A stretch of 64,000 nt of DNA, from positions 84,760 to 148,759 of the forward strand of contig JAJYNJ010000027.1 of assembly GCA_021786385.1 (NCBI GenBank). Direction: 5' to 3'. Under the pieces are notes generated by a model. It was not told the DNA's origin. It saw only the letters and a program-made list of their open reading frames with translations, and did not search any database. Of this stretch, positions 18,671 to 28,691 are shown in pieces (position 1 is the stretch's first letter; every line of letters begins with the position of its first letter). The stretch is from Chloroflexota bacterium (GTDB lineage: Bacteria; Chloroflexota; Limnocylindria; Limnocylindrales; CSP1-4). Made by a program: the position numbers and the translations under genes.

Positions 18671-20653
18671 CTACGCCGGCGTGGGCGACGGGGCAGGCGC
18701 CGGACCCGACGGCACCGGGCCGTCGACCGGCAGCTGCCGCGGGCCGGGCTGCGGCGCCGCGATCGGCCGTGGCGTGGGGCCGCCCTGCTCGCGCCGCGGG
18801 TCCGGGATATCGGCGAAGATCTTCTCGAACTCCGCGTGATCCAGCGTCTCTTCGGCGACCAGGCGCTGCGCCAGCATGTCGAGCCGGTCGCGGTGGCGCG
18901 ACAGGACCTCCATCGCCCGCGCGTACGCGCGGTCGATGATGGTACGCACCTCGTCGTCGATCAGCTTCGCCACCTCGTCGGAGTAGTTGCGCTGCTCCCC
19001 GATTTCACGGCCCAGGAAGACCATCTCCTCACGCTTGCCGAGAGCGAGCGGGCCGAGCTTCTCGCTCATACCGTACTCGGTGACCATGCGGCGCGCCAGG
19101 TTGGTGGCCTTCTCGATGTCGTTCGAGGCACCGGTCGTCGTGTCGCCGAAGACGAGTTTCTCGGCGGCGTTGCCGCCGAGCAGCCCGGCGATCTTGTCCT
19201 CGAACTCCGACTTCGACTGGAGATAGCGGTCTTCTTCGGGAAGCGCCATCGTGTAGCCGAGCGCCATGCCTCGGCTGATGATGGTCACCTTGGTGACGGG
19301 ATCGCACTTGGGCAGGATGCGCTGCACGAGGGCATGACCGCCCTCGTGGTAGGCGATGATCGCCTTTTCGGCGTCGCTGATGATGCGGCTCTTGCGCTCG
19401 GGGCCGGCCATCACACGGTCGAGCGCCTCGGCGAACTCGGAGGCGCCGATCACCTTCTTGTTGCGCCGGGCCGCCAGGATCGCCGCCTCGTTCACGATGT
19501 TGGCAAGATCCGCTCCTGAAAAGCCAGGCGACTGGCGCGCGATCTGCTCCAGGTCGAGCGCCTTGTCGAGCGGCTTGCCCCGCACGTGGACCCGCAGGAT
19601 CTCCAGGCGACCCCTCATGTCGGGTCGATCGAGGATCACCTGGCGGTCGAAGCGACCGGGGCGTAGCAGCGCCGGGTCGAGCACATCGGGCCGGTTGGTG
19701 GCCGCGATCACGATCACGTTGGTGTTCGTGTCGAAGCCGTCCATCTCGACCAGGATCTGATTCAAGGTCTGTTCGCGCTCGTCGTGCGAGCCGCCGAGGC
19801 CTGCGCCGCGCTGGCGGCCGACCGCGTCGATCTCATCGACGAAGACGATACAGGGGCTATTGCGCTTGGCCTGGTCGAAGAGGTCGCGCACGCGGGATGC
19901 GCCGACGCCGACGAACATTTCGACGAACTCGGAGCCCGAGATCGAGAAGAAGGGCACGCCGGCTTCGCCGGCAACGGCGCGCGCGAGCAGCGTCTTGCCG
20001 GTCCCCGGCGAACCGATCAGCAGGACTCCGCGGGGGATCCGCGCGCCGAGCGAGTTGAACTTCTCCGGGTACTTGAGGAACTCCACGACCTCCTGGAGCT
20101 CGGCCTTGGCTTCGTCGACGCCCGCCACGTCAGCAAACGTGACGACCGTCTTGTTGCCCAGGAACATGCGAGCGCGACTCTTGCCGAAGCTCATCGCCTG
20201 GTTGTTGGTGCCTTGCGCCTGCCGCATCATGATGAAGATGAACCCGCCGATCAGCAGCACGGGCAGCAGCGCGCTGATCAGGAGCCCTAGCCACTGCCCG
20301 GTCTGTGAGGCGGGCTGCGGGACCACCGGGACGTCGAGGCAGGTGGCAGCCGCGCCGGGCTCCGCGCAGGTGGCCCGGATGTCCGCCATCAAGCTGTCGC
20401 CGAGCGTGCCCGGCACCTGGCTCGTCTTCGTTTGACCGGGAGGGTCTTTCAAGGTGATCGTGAGCTGGGTGCCCTGCTCGACGACCGACGCGACTTGACC
20501 GGCCTTGACGAGTCCGAGGAACGAGTTGGTACCCCCGCTGTAGGGGATATCCGTGCTGTTAGGGGGAGGCATGAAAACGGTGTACAGCAACGCCGCCGTC
20601 CCCACGACGAGGATCAGCATGACGATGCCGTTTCTGAGGAAGCGCGTGTTCAA
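18671..20653 (-). CDS. ftsH: ATP-dependent zinc metalloprotease FtsH (predicted TTG start)
   Basis: [46 protein letters not shown]...HEGGH; TTG at 20653 gives (M)[22 protein letters not shown] and is preceded by GGAGGG. Confidence 0.95.
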   Translation of the reverse strand: MNTRFLRNGIVMLILVVGTAALLYTVFMPPPNSTDIPYSGGTNSFLGLVKAGQVASVVEQGTQLTITLKDPPGQTKTSQVPGTLGDSLMADIRATCAEPGAAATCLDVPVVPQPASQTGQWLGLLISALLPVLLIGGFIFIMMRQAQGTNNQAMSFGKSRARMFLGNKTVVTFADVAGVDEAKAELQEVVEFLKYPEKFNSLGARIPRGVLLIGSPGTGKTLLARAVAGEAGVPFFSISGSEFVEMFVGVGASRVRDLFDQAKRNSPCIVFVDEIDAVGRQRGAGLGGSHDEREQTLNQILVEMDGFDTNTNVIVIAATNRPDVLDPALLRPGRFDRQVILDRPDMRGRLEILRVHVRGKPLDKALDLEQIARQSPGFSGADLANIVNEAAILAARRNKKVIGASEFAEALDRVMAGPERKSRIISDAEKAIIAYHEGGHALVQRILPKCDPVTKVTIISRGMALGYTMALPEEDRYLQSKSEFEDKIAGLLGGNAAEKLVFGDTTTGASNDIEKATNLARRMVTEYGMSEKLGPLALGKREEMVFLGREIGEQRNYSDEVAKLIDDEVRTIIDRAYARAMEVLSRHRDRLDMLAQRLVAEETLDHAEFEKIFADIPDPRREQGGPTPRPIAAPQPGPRQLPVDGPVPSGPAPAPSPTPA

Positions 20654-20928
20654 GAAGGGAGACCCTCCGGGTCGTTGCGAGGCGCCCCGCGGAAGCCGCG
20701 GCAGCGTATCCGGATTATAGGCCCGCCCCGCGCGAATGAGCCCGCCCCGCGCGCCACGACGATCAGGCCGTTGCCGGGCGGTCGCTCGCCTGTCGGGGCG
20801 GACGATGCGGGCGGATCGCACGGGCGTGCCCGCCACTCGCATGGCGCCATCGGGCCGCCGCCGCTCGTGGAGTTCGTCGCGTGGCCAGGGCCATGAGCCA
20901 CGGGGCGCTGCTTCTGCCGGCGAAGCGC

Positions 20929-20958
20929 TGGACAAGTCGGGATCGGATCGCGTAGAGT
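20929..20958 (+). promoter_or_regulatory. predicted promoter of the sulfur-assimilation operon leader
   Basis: TGGACA (20929-20934), 18-nt spacer, TAGAGT (20953-20958); TSS expected at about 20965-20969. Confidence 0.55.
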
Positions 20959-20968
20959 CAGAGCCCTC

Positions 20969-21052
20969 ATGAGCGAGCTCCGTCATCTGATGCGTTGCGC
21001 GTGTACCTGTCGCCGGCGAGTGTCGGCCGGGTGCGAGCGCGCCACCATCTAG
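20969..21052 (+). CDS. Cys-rich leader peptide (27 aa, [27 protein letters not shown]); candidate cysteine attenuator uORF
   Basis: ATG AGC GAG CTC CGT CAT CTG ATG CGT TGC GCG TGT ACC TGT ... TGC ... TAG; 4 Cys in 27 codons with a CACTC cluster; begins about 10 nt after a predicted -10 box; about 140 nt upstream of tauE-cysHDN. Confidence 0.6.
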   Translation: MSELRHLMRCACTCRRRVSAGCERATI

Positions 21053-21194
21053 CCGGGACGCTCGCCGCTCCCCGCCGATCCGGCCGACCTCGCAGGCCCA
21101 GCGCCCAACGCGTCTGGTCCGCCCCCGATCCTCGGGGTAGCTGCTCCCCTGCAATCGCGGACCAGCGCGTGCCCTGTTACGCGTCGAGGTCCCC

Positions 21195-22256
21195 GTGTCC
21201 GCAATACTCGAGTCACCCCGCCCATCCGGCTTCCGAGCGTCAGGCTCGCCTGCCCTCCCGACCGCCCGCGTCGACCCGCCAACCGAGCTCGTGTCGGAGT
21301 CGCCGAGCTTGGCTGCTCGGGGACTCGGCACGACCGGGCCAACCGTCGCGGCTCCCCTGGTCGCCGCCAGTGACACCGTCCCGCGGCCGCGCAGCGCGGC
21401 CGCCAAGGCTCTCCGCGCGCTCGTCGTGGCGCCCAGCATCGGGCTCTCGATCGCCTTCGGATCGATCGCTGCCGCGCCGTCCGACGACCGCCTCATCCTC
21501 GTGGCCGCCGCCGTCGTCGCCGCGGCAGCGGGTCTCTCGGCCACGACGATCGGTGTCTTCGGCGGCGTCCTCGTGCCGGGACTCCTGCTCCTGGGCATCG
21601 AGCCGCGCGTGGCGGCTCCGATCTCGCTCGTCCTCCAGGTGCTCGTCATGCCGCTCGGCGCGGCCAGCCATGCTGTGGTTGGGCACGTCGAGCGGGCGAT
21701 CACCGTCCCACTGATCGTGGGCGCCATCATCGGGGGCACGGGCGGCGCGCTCGTCTCGTCGACCGTCCCGGCCGAGATCGGAGCGCGGGCGGTGGCCTTC
21801 GTGATCATCGTCGTCGGCGTGATCGTCCTGGCCAGACTGCGAGCCGGGTACGCGGCGGGATGCGTCGGCCACGCGGAGGTCCACGCCGTCCGGATCGGGG
21901 GGATCGGGACGGTCGCCGGCTTCGCGTCGGGGATCTCGGGCGCCGGGTGGGGGCCGATCGCGGTGACGCTCCTGACCCGCTCGGGCGTCGATCCCCGCCA
22001 TGCGGTCGGCAGCTCCCTGGTCGGACGGATCGCCATGGCGGTCGCCGCGCTCGCGATCTACGGCGTCTCGACGGCGGCCACAGGCGGCAGCCGGCTGGAC
22101 CTGCGCCTCCTCGCCGTGCTCCTCGCCGCCTCGGCGGCCGCGATGGTCCCGGGTACGCTGCTCATGGCACGCCTCGGCCGGGGACCGGCAGCGGGGGCAG
22201 TGGCCGTCCTCTCGATCGGTCTCGCGCTCCCGACGCTGCTCACCGGCGGGAGATAG
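21195..22256 (+). CDS. TauE/SafE family sulfite/sulfonate-type membrane transporter
   Basis: Multi-[23 protein letters not shown]...[40 protein letters not shown] start at 21195 preceded by CGAGGTCCCC. Confidence 0.9.
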   Translation: MSAILESPRPSGFRASGSPALPTARVDPPTELVSESPSLAARGLGTTGPTVAAPLVAASDTVPRPRSAAAKALRALVVAPSIGLSIAFGSIAAAPSDDRLILVAAAVVAAAAGLSATTIGVFGGVLVPGLLLLGIEPRVAAPISLVLQVLVMPLGAASHAVVGHVERAITVPLIVGAIIGGTGGALVSSTVPAEIGARAVAFVIIVVGVIVLARLRAGYAAGCVGHAEVHAVRIGGIGTVAGFASGISGAGWGPIAVTLLTRSGVDPRHAVGSSLVGRIAMAVAALAIYGVSTAATGGSRLDLRLLAVLLAASAAAMVPGTLLMARLGRGPAAGAVAVLSIGLALPTLLTGGR

Positions 22257-22260
22257 GCCG

Positions 22261-23010
22261 ATGGAACGGCAGCCCAGCAAGCTTCCCCCGATCCCGGTCG
22301 ATGCCGAGGCCCTCGGCGCTCGCGATCTTCTCCGAGTCGCGCTCGAGGCGCTCGGCCGCGACCGGCTCGCCCTGGCGGCCTCCTTCGGCCCTGAAGACAC
22401 GGTGATTCTCGACCTGCTCGTCGGGCTCGAGCCGCGCCCGCGCGTCTTCACGCTCGACACGGGCCGGCTGCCGGACGAGACGTACGAGCTGATCGAGCGC
22501 ATCCGTCGCCGCTACGGGATCGAGATCGAGTTCTATTTCCCGGACGCCGCGGCAGTCGAGGCGATGGTCCGCGCCAACGGCCCGAATCTCTTCTACGAGT
22601 CGCTCGACCACCGCCTCCTCTGCTGCGACGTCCGCAAGGTTCTGCCTCTCCGCCGGGCGCTCGCCACCGTGGACGGCTGGATCACCGGACTGCGCCGTGA
22701 TCAGATCGCGACCCGCGCCCGAACCCCGAAGATCGGCCTCGACCTCGAGCACGGCCTGATCTGGAAGGTCGCCCCGCTCGCCGACTGGACGTCCGCCGAC
22801 GTTTGGGCCTACATCCGCGAGCGCGAGCTCCCCTACAACGCGCTTCACGATCGAGGGTACGCCTCGATCGGCTGCGCGCCGTGCACGCGCGCCGTAGCAC
22901 CTGGCGAGGACCCGCGTGCCGGGCGCTGGTGGTGGGAGCGCCCGGAGAGCCGGGAGTGCGGCCTGCACGTCCCCCACGCCGCGCTCACCGACGGACCGCG
23001 ATCCCGATGA
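22261..23010 (+). CDS. cysH: phosphoadenylyl/adenylyl-sulfate reductase, APS-reductase type
   Basis: LAASFGPEDTVILDLL...TLDTGRLPDETY...LLCCDVRKVLPL...GWITGLRRDQ...IGCAPCTRAV...ECGLH: CC...CxxC cluster-type motif. Confidence 0.94.
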   Translation: MERQPSKLPPIPVDAEALGARDLLRVALEALGRDRLALAASFGPEDTVILDLLVGLEPRPRVFTLDTGRLPDETYELIERIRRRYGIEIEFYFPDAAAVEAMVRANGPNLFYESLDHRLLCCDVRKVLPLRRALATVDGWITGLRRDQIATRARTPKIGLDLEHGLIWKVAPLADWTSADVWAYIRERELPYNALHDRGYASIGCAPCTRAVAPGEDPRAGRWWWERPESRECGLHVPHAALTDGPRSR

Positions 23011-24026
23011 GCAGACGGCGAGGGGACGGGATCCTGCCTGCGACCGCTCTCTTCCGGGCAGAGCTCGGCGGTCCTGCGGCGGGGTCGCCTGACGGTCGCG
23101 ATGGTCCCGGGCGTCGGGCTGGCCGCCATCTCCTCAGCCACCTCGCCGTGCTCGAGGCGGAGGCGATCCACATCTTCCGAGAGGCCGCCGCCGTCTTCGA
23201 CCGTCCCGCGCTCCTCTTCTCGGGCGGAAAGGATTCGCTCCTCCTCTTGCGTCTGGCCGAGAAGGCGTTCCGACCCGGCCGCTTCCCGTTCCCAGTCCTC
23301 CACGTCGACACGGGCCACAACTTCCCCGAGGTCCTCGACTTCCGGGACCGCCGCGTCGCTGAGCTGGGCGAGGAGCTGATCGTCGCCTCCGTCCAGGCGT
23401 CGATCGACCGCGGACGGGTCTGCGAGGAGCCCGGCCCCGATCCCTCGCGGAACCGGCTCCAGACGGTCACCCTCCTCGATGCGATCGCCGAACATGGCTT
23501 CGACGCGCTGTTCGGCGGCGGCCGACGGGACGAGGAGAAAGCCCGGGCGAAGGAGCGGATCTTCAGCCACCGTGACGCGTTCGGGCAGTGGGACCCGCGC
23601 AACCAACGGCCCGAGCTCTGGAGCCTGTACAACGGTCGACTCCGGAAGGGCGAGCACATGCGCGTCTTCCCGATCAGCAACTGGACCGAGCTCGACGTCT
23701 GGCAGTACATCGCCGTCGAGCGGCTGGAGGTGCCGTCGATCTACTTCGCCCATCGGCGGACGGTCGTGCGCCGCGGCGGTCTCTGGCTCGCCGTCTCGGA
23801 CTTCATCCACCCCCGCGACGGCGAGGAGGTGGCGACCCGTACCGTGCGCTACCGGACGGTGGGCGACATGAGCTGCACCGGCGCGGTCTTCTCCTCCGCT
23901 CGGACCGTCGACGAGGTGATCGCCGAGGTCGCCGCGGCGCGGGTTACCGAACGCGGCGCAACCCGCGCCGACGACGCGTTCAGCGAGGCGGCGATGGAAG
24001 ACCGCAAGCGCGAGGGGTACTTCTGA
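23007..24026 (+). CDS. cysD: sulfate adenylyltransferase subunit 2
   Basis: LLFSGGKDSLLLLRLAEKAFRPGRFPFPVLHVDTGHNFPEVLDFRD...GGGRRDEEKARAKERIFS...FPISNWTELDVWQYI; ATGA overlap with cysH. Confidence 0.96.
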   Translation: MSRRRGDGILPATALFRAELGGPAAGSPDGRDGPGRRAGRHLLSHLAVLEAEAIHIFREAAAVFDRPALLFSGGKDSLLLLRLAEKAFRPGRFPFPVLHVDTGHNFPEVLDFRDRRVAELGEELIVASVQASIDRGRVCEEPGPDPSRNRLQTVTLLDAIAEHGFDALFGGGRRDEEKARAKERIFSHRDAFGQWDPRNQRPELWSLYNGRLRKGEHMRVFPISNWTELDVWQYIAVERLEVPSIYFAHRRTVVRRGGLWLAVSDFIHPRDGEEVATRTVRYRTVGDMSCTGAVFSSARTVDEVIAEVAAARVTERGATRADDAFSEAAMEDRKREGYF

Positions 24027-24030
24027 TCCG

Positions 24031-25353
24031 ATGGCGATACTGGGCCTGGCGGGGGCGAGCCCGCCGTCGCATCCGCCGCACTCCGTGTCGGAGCTGCTCC
24101 GTTTCTCGACGGCCGGCTCGGTCGACGACGGCAAGAGCACCCTGATCGGGCGTCTGCTCCACGATTCACGGGCGATTCCCGAGGACCAGCTGGCTGCGCT
24201 GGAGCGAGCCAGTCGACGGCGAGGTTGCGATCGGATCGACCTGGCGCTCCTGACCGACGGCCTCCGAGCAGAGCGCGAGCAGGGGATCACGATCGACGTG
24301 GCCTACCGCTACTTCGCGACGCCCCGGCGCAGGTTCATCATTGCAGACGTGCCGGGCCATCTCCAGTACACCCGGAACATGGTGACCGGCTGTTCGACGG
24401 CCGACCTCACCGTCGTCCTCATCGACGCCCGCCAAGGCGTCGCCGAACAGACCCGGCGCCACGCGATCATCGCCGCGCTCCTCGGGGTTCCTCACCTCGT
24501 CGGCTGTGTGAACAAGATGGACCTCGTCGACTACGACGAGGACGTCTTCACCGCGATCCGAGACGAGTTCGGGGACTTCGCTGGCCGCCTAGGCGTCGCG
24601 GATGTGGCCTGCATCCCGGTTTCGGCTCTCCACGGCGACAACGTCGTCCACCGCTCCGTGGCAACGCCGTGGTACGAGGGCCCGGCGCTCCTCGAGCACC
24701 TCGAGGCGGTCGAGCTCGAGTCGACCCGCGATCTGGTCCGACGACGATTCCCTGTCCAGTGGATCATCCGGGGCTCCCCCGCCCTCGACCCGCGCTACCG
24801 CGCGTACGCCGGCCGGGTCGAGGGCGGAATCTTCCGGCCGGGCGACGAGGTCGTCGCGCTTCCCTGCGGGATCCGCACGCGGATCCGCTCGATCGACACG
24901 TACGACGGGGCGCTGGGCGAAGCCTTCCCGCCGCTCTCGGTCGCGATCCGCCTCGACGACGAGCTAGATCTGGGCCGCGGCGGGATGCTCGTTGGCCCAG
25001 ACGACGTCCCCGAACCGCGCCACGAGCTCGACGCCCTCGTCTGCTGGCTCGGGCAGGCTCCGATCGCCTCGGGCGCTCGGTACCTGCTCCAGCACACGAC
25101 TCGAACCGTCCGGGCGGTCGTCACCGAGATCGTGCAGCGACTCGACATCAATACCCTCGTGCTCGACCCGTCGGCCAGCGCCCTCGGGTTGAACGAGGTT
25201 GGCCGGGTGCGCCTCCGGCTGGCCGAGCCGATCTTCCCGGACGCGTATCGGATCAACCGGGCGACGGGCGCGGCGATCCTCATCGACGAGACGACGAACG
25301 CCACCGTGGGAGCCGTCCTCGTGACGGCCGAGGGCGACGGCTGGCCGCGATGA
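24031..25353 (+). CDS. cysN: sulfate adenylyltransferase subunit 1 (GTPase)
   Basis: LLRFSTAGSVDDGKSTLIGRLLHDS...EREQGITIDVAYRYFATPRRRFIIADVPGHLQYTRNMVTG...VNKMDLVDYDE. Confidence 0.96.
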   Translation: MAILGLAGASPPSHPPHSVSELLRFSTAGSVDDGKSTLIGRLLHDSRAIPEDQLAALERASRRRGCDRIDLALLTDGLRAEREQGITIDVAYRYFATPRRRFIIADVPGHLQYTRNMVTGCSTADLTVVLIDARQGVAEQTRRHAIIAALLGVPHLVGCVNKMDLVDYDEDVFTAIRDEFGDFAGRLGVADVACIPVSALHGDNVVHRSVATPWYEGPALLEHLEAVELESTRDLVRRRFPVQWIIRGSPALDPRYRAYAGRVEGGIFRPGDEVVALPCGIRTRIRSIDTYDGALGEAFPPLSVAIRLDDELDLGRGGMLVGPDDVPEPRHELDALVCWLGQAPIASGARYLLQHTTRTVRAVVTEIVQRLDINTLVLDPSASALGLNEVGRVRLRLAEPIFPDAYRINRATGAAILIDETTNATVGAVLVTAEGDGWPR

Positions 25354-25499
25354 GCTACGGGCGGCCGCCTGCGGGCCCCACCAGAACCGGGACGGGTCCC
25401 GACGCGCTGCGGATCCTCGTCGGCGAGCTCCGCGTGGTCTCGCGCCGGACCAGCGGCCCGCCTCCCGGGTGCCCACGGAGCTTCGCAAACTGGACGGGG

Positions 25500-25574
25500 T
25501 GGTAGCGGAGGGCGGATTCGAACCACCGACCAAGGGCTTATGAGTCCCCTGCTCTACCACTGAGCTACTCCGCC
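25500..25574 (-). tRNA. tRNA-Met (CAT anticodon)
   Basis: Minus strand GGCGGAGTAGCTCAGTGGTAGAGCAGGGGACTCATAAGCCCTTGGTCGGTGGTTCGAATCCGCCCTCCGCTACCA: cloverleaf, GTTCGAATC T-loop, encoded CCA; anticodon at 25540-25542. Confidence 0.96.
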
Positions 25575-25710
25575 ACGGAGACGCCATGGCCGGGCACAGA
25601 CGGCGCCCGGCGGCGCACATGAGTCTAGCGCAAGCTCCGATCGAGCCGCCAGCACCGCGCGTGTGCACCGCAGGACACGCTTGGGAGCCGCACCAGGCGA
25701 CGCCTGACAG

Positions 25711-26805
25711 TCACGCCGGCAGCGCCTCGCGCAGCAGCCGCAGCGCGTTCCCGCCCAGGACGGCCACGACATCGTCCTCGGGGACACCGGCCGCGAGCAA
25801 TCCGTCCGTGATCAACGGGACGCCGGCCGCGTCGATCACGGTGCGCAGTGCGCCGTCCATATCCGACCCGAGCGCAACGTGCGCCGGCCCTAACTGGTCG
25901 AGCGCGAAGCGGATCGTGTCGACCACGTCGCGCACGGTGTCGCCGCCCAGCAATTGCACCGCGTACGTGATCCCGACGACGCCACCCGCCTCGGCCACGA
26001 GGCGCGCGTCGGCCAAACGCACGTTCCGCGTCGCAGCCGCGTAGCGGCGCCAGCGGCTGGCACGCCCGGCCCGTTCCACGAACCCGGTGTGGCTCAGGGC
26101 CGGCGGGCGGCGCAGCCGCGGGACGGTGTCCCGGATCGTCGCCGAAGAGGCGTGCGCGAGATCGACGAGGATCCCGACCCGTTCCATCTCTGCGACAACG
26201 CGGGCCCCCAGCGGGGTCAGCCCGCCGCCTCGCGCACCGCTGCCCGATCCCGCGAGCGGATTGTCCATCACGTGCGCCAGGGCGAGCATGCGCACGCCGA
26301 ACTGATGCAGCCATTCGACGTTCGCCGGGTCGTCCTCCAGTGCTTGGCCGCCCTGCACGCCGATGAACGCCCCGAGCGGCCCGTCGACCGTCAGCACCGC
26401 GTCCAGGTCGCGCCGTGTGCGTACGACGAGGAACCGGCCGGCCGACGCGCCAGCCCAAGCGTCGATGCGCTGCACGAAGTGCGCCACGAGGGCGCGGTCC
26501 GAACCGAGAAGCGACAGGGGCACGCCGAGGGTGGCGAAGTGCAGCGTCGAGAGCGTGCCCCGGAGATCGGGGAAACGGGTGGCGATCGACATGCCGACCA
26601 GCCGTACGCCGCCGGCGCGCAGGCGAGGCAGATCGACGTGTCCGCGCCCTGCAGCCTCCAGGAACGTGCGACGAAACAGGACGGTGCCGACCAGCAGGTC
26701 GACCACGGGCACGCGCCGCTGCAGGTCGAGCGCCGTACGCGAAGGGCGGTAGGGGCGTGGCACGCTCACGGTGTGGAGCGCCCGATCGACAAGCTGTTCG
26801 ATCAA
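25711..26805 (-). CDS. membrane dipeptidase (peptidase family M19)
   Basis: GPLGAFIGVQGGQALEDDPANVEWLHQFGVRMLALAH...GILVDLAHASSATIRDTV...LSHTGF...HVALGSDMDGA. Confidence 0.9.
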   Translation of the reverse strand: MIEQLVDRALHTVSVPRPYRPSRTALDLQRRVPVVDLLVGTVLFRRTFLEAAGRGHVDLPRLRAGGVRLVGMSIATRFPDLRGTLSTLHFATLGVPLSLLGSDRALVAHFVQRIDAWAGASAGRFLVVRTRRDLDAVLTVDGPLGAFIGVQGGQALEDDPANVEWLHQFGVRMLALAHVMDNPLAGSGSGARGGGLTPLGARVVAEMERVGILVDLAHASSATIRDTVPRLRRPPALSHTGFVERAGRASRWRRYAAATRNVRLADARLVAEAGGVVGITYAVQLLGGDTVRDVVDTIRFALDQLGPAHVALGSDMDGALRTVIDAAGVPLITDGLLAAGVPEDDVVAVLGGNALRLLREALPA

Positions 26806-26859
26806 CTGCCGGATCCTACGACACCCGGTTCCGCGCGGGTGCTACGATCGCGGCCCGCG

Positions 26860-27912
26860 ATGCGAACGCCCGCCCGTTCCGAGCCCCGTGCCCACCGTCG
26901 GCGACGCCTTGCCGCGGCGACAGCGTCCGTGGCGGCGATCGGATCGTTGGCGGCCGGCGCCTGGCTGGCCTTGCCAGCGCGGGCGTTCGCCGACGAAGTG
27001 CCCACGGCGGCACCGACACCGGTCGACTCGCTCGTGCACTGGTCGTTCGATCCCTCCCTGCAGGTCCCAGCCGTCCTCGCCGCGCTCGCCTACCTCTGGG
27101 CGACACGTCGCGTGGCACTCGGTCACCCGGCCAACCCGGTCCCACGCTCCCGGGTCGTGTCGTTCTTGGGTGGTTTGGCCGTCATCGAGTACGCCCTGCA
27201 GGGCCCCGTCGACTACTACGAGGCGACGCTCTTCGCGGACCACATGCTCCAGCACCTCCTGCTGATGATGGTCGCCGCACCGCTGCTGGTGATGGGCGCG
27301 CCGATCACGCTGGCCCTGCGAGCCGCCTCCCCGGGTTTCCGCGCGCGCTGGCTCCTGCCGCTCTTGCGCAGCCGGCCGATCCGCTTGGCTAGCCATCCGG
27401 TCGTGACCTCGAGTCTGTTCGCGGGCGTGCTCTGGGTGGCCCACTTCTCGTCCATCTACGAACTGACCCTCGAGAACGACACACTGCACAACCTCGAGCA
27501 CTTGGCCTTTCTCACGGCCGCGCTGCTCTTCTGGTGGCCGATGGTCGGCCGAGACCCGAGCCCTTGGCGGCTCTCACACCCCGTGCGCCTCCTCCTGGTC
27601 CTCCTCCAGATGGCCCAGGGCGCGTTCCTGGGCGTCGCCGTGATGAACGCCCCGGCGCCGCTCTACGCGCACTACGCGGCGCTGCACCTGGCCTGGATCA
27701 CAGCGCTGGGCGATCAGCAGCTGGCCGGTGCGATCATGTGGGGCGCCGGCGGGCTGGGGTTCCTCGCCGTGGGGCTCGTCATCTTCTACGACTGGATGCG
27801 CGTCGAAGAGGAAGCCGCCGTCCGCATCGACGCCCGGCTCGACCGAGAGGAGCGCGCACGCACGCCGGCCGCACTGGACGGCGCGGAGACACGGCCGGGG
27901 CCGGAGGGATAG
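26860..27912 (+). CDS. ctaG: cytochrome c oxidase assembly protein, caa3-type CtaG family
   Basis: Multi-TM with signal segment; FADHMLQHLLLMMVAAPLLVMGAPITLALRAA...LEHLAFLTAALLFWWPMVG. Confidence 0.88.
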   Translation: MRTPARSEPRAHRRRRLAAATASVAAIGSLAAGAWLALPARAFADEVPTAAPTPVDSLVHWSFDPSLQVPAVLAALAYLWATRRVALGHPANPVPRSRVVSFLGGLAVIEYALQGPVDYYEATLFADHMLQHLLLMMVAAPLLVMGAPITLALRAASPGFRARWLLPLLRSRPIRLASHPVVTSSLFAGVLWVAHFSSIYELTLENDTLHNLEHLAFLTAALLFWWPMVGRDPSPWRLSHPVRLLLVLLQMAQGAFLGVAVMNAPAPLYAHYAALHLAWITALGDQQLAGAIMWGAGGLGFLAVGLVIFYDWMRVEEEAAVRIDARLDREERARTPAALDGAETRPGPEG

Positions 27913-28018
27913 GCGGCAAGGGATCGGAGCGGCAGGCGGCGCGGGGGGCGAGCCACTCTCCCCACAGCCGACGGCCCCTCATGGTGCGTGCCCCCGGGAA
28001 CGGGCCTTCGGCGGCTCG

Positions 28019-28684
28019 TCATCCGCTCAGCTCGCCGGCCGCGCCGCGCTCGAGTAGCGCCCGCAGGTACGCCGGCAGCGCCGCACCGCCACCGGCGGCA
28101 TCGGCCAGCGGCGCACCGAACGCGGTGCGCACCGGGATCACGCCCGCCCAGACCGGGAGCCCGAGATCCGCGTCGTCGTCCTTCGGCGGACCGACGCGCA
28201 CCTTCCCAGAGGCCTCGTCGATCGGGATCGCCACGACGTGGGTCTGCCGCAGCTCCGGGCCGCTCGGCCGCCGCGCATCATCCCAGCGGCCGGGCGCCAC
28301 GTGCTCGACGATGGCACGCAGGCCCGCGACCTTCTCCGTATGGTCGCGCACGAGCCGCGCGCGGCCGAACACGACGGCCGAGCGGTAGTTGAGCGAATGG
28401 TGGAATGAGGACCGCGCCATCACGAGACCGTCGACCAGGGTCGCCTCCACGCACACCTCGGCGCCACCGCGCAGGTGGCGCAGGAGCCGCGCCGCCGGTA
28501 GCCCGTGCAGATAGAGCGTCTCCGCGATCCGTCCGTGCAGCATCGGCACCACACTGGGGGCCCCGTCGATCACGAACGCCACGTGGCAGACCAGGGCCTC
28601 GTCGAAGACAGCGTGCACCAGCGCTCGGTCGTACGAGGCACGGTCCTCTCGGCGCACCCGGTTGCGGGCTGTGACGGGGAACAC
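28019..28684 (-). CDS. pyridoxamine 5'-phosphate oxidase family / FMN-binding split-barrel protein
   Basis: VCHVAFVIDGAPSVVPMLHGRIAETLYLHGLPAARLLRHL...CVEATLVDGLVMARSSFHHSLNYRSAVVFGRARLV. Confidence 0.88.
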   Translation of the reverse strand: MFPVTARNRVRREDRASYDRALVHAVFDEALVCHVAFVIDGAPSVVPMLHGRIAETLYLHGLPAARLLRHLRGGAEVCVEATLVDGLVMARSSFHHSLNYRSAVVFGRARLVRDHTEKVAGLRAIVEHVAPGRWDDARRPSGPELRQTHVVAIPIDEASGKVRVGPPKDDDADLGLPVWAGVIPVRTAFGAPLADAAGGGAALPAYLRALLERGAAGELSG

Positions 28685-28691
28685 GGCGGGC

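Noticed and set aside
15868-18939. 1023-aa plus-strand ORF
   Set aside because: Antisense to the DnaB-core and M20 genes; shadow ORF.
20960-21195. SAM-type riboswitch upstream of the sulfur operon
   Set aside because: Looked for SAM-I/IV and SAM-II core motifs and found none; the Cys-rich uORF explains the leader better.
20654-22036. N-terminal extension of the 1121-aa ftsH ORF
   Set aside because: Low-complexity translation antisense to the TauE gene and leader; true start predicted at TTG 20653.
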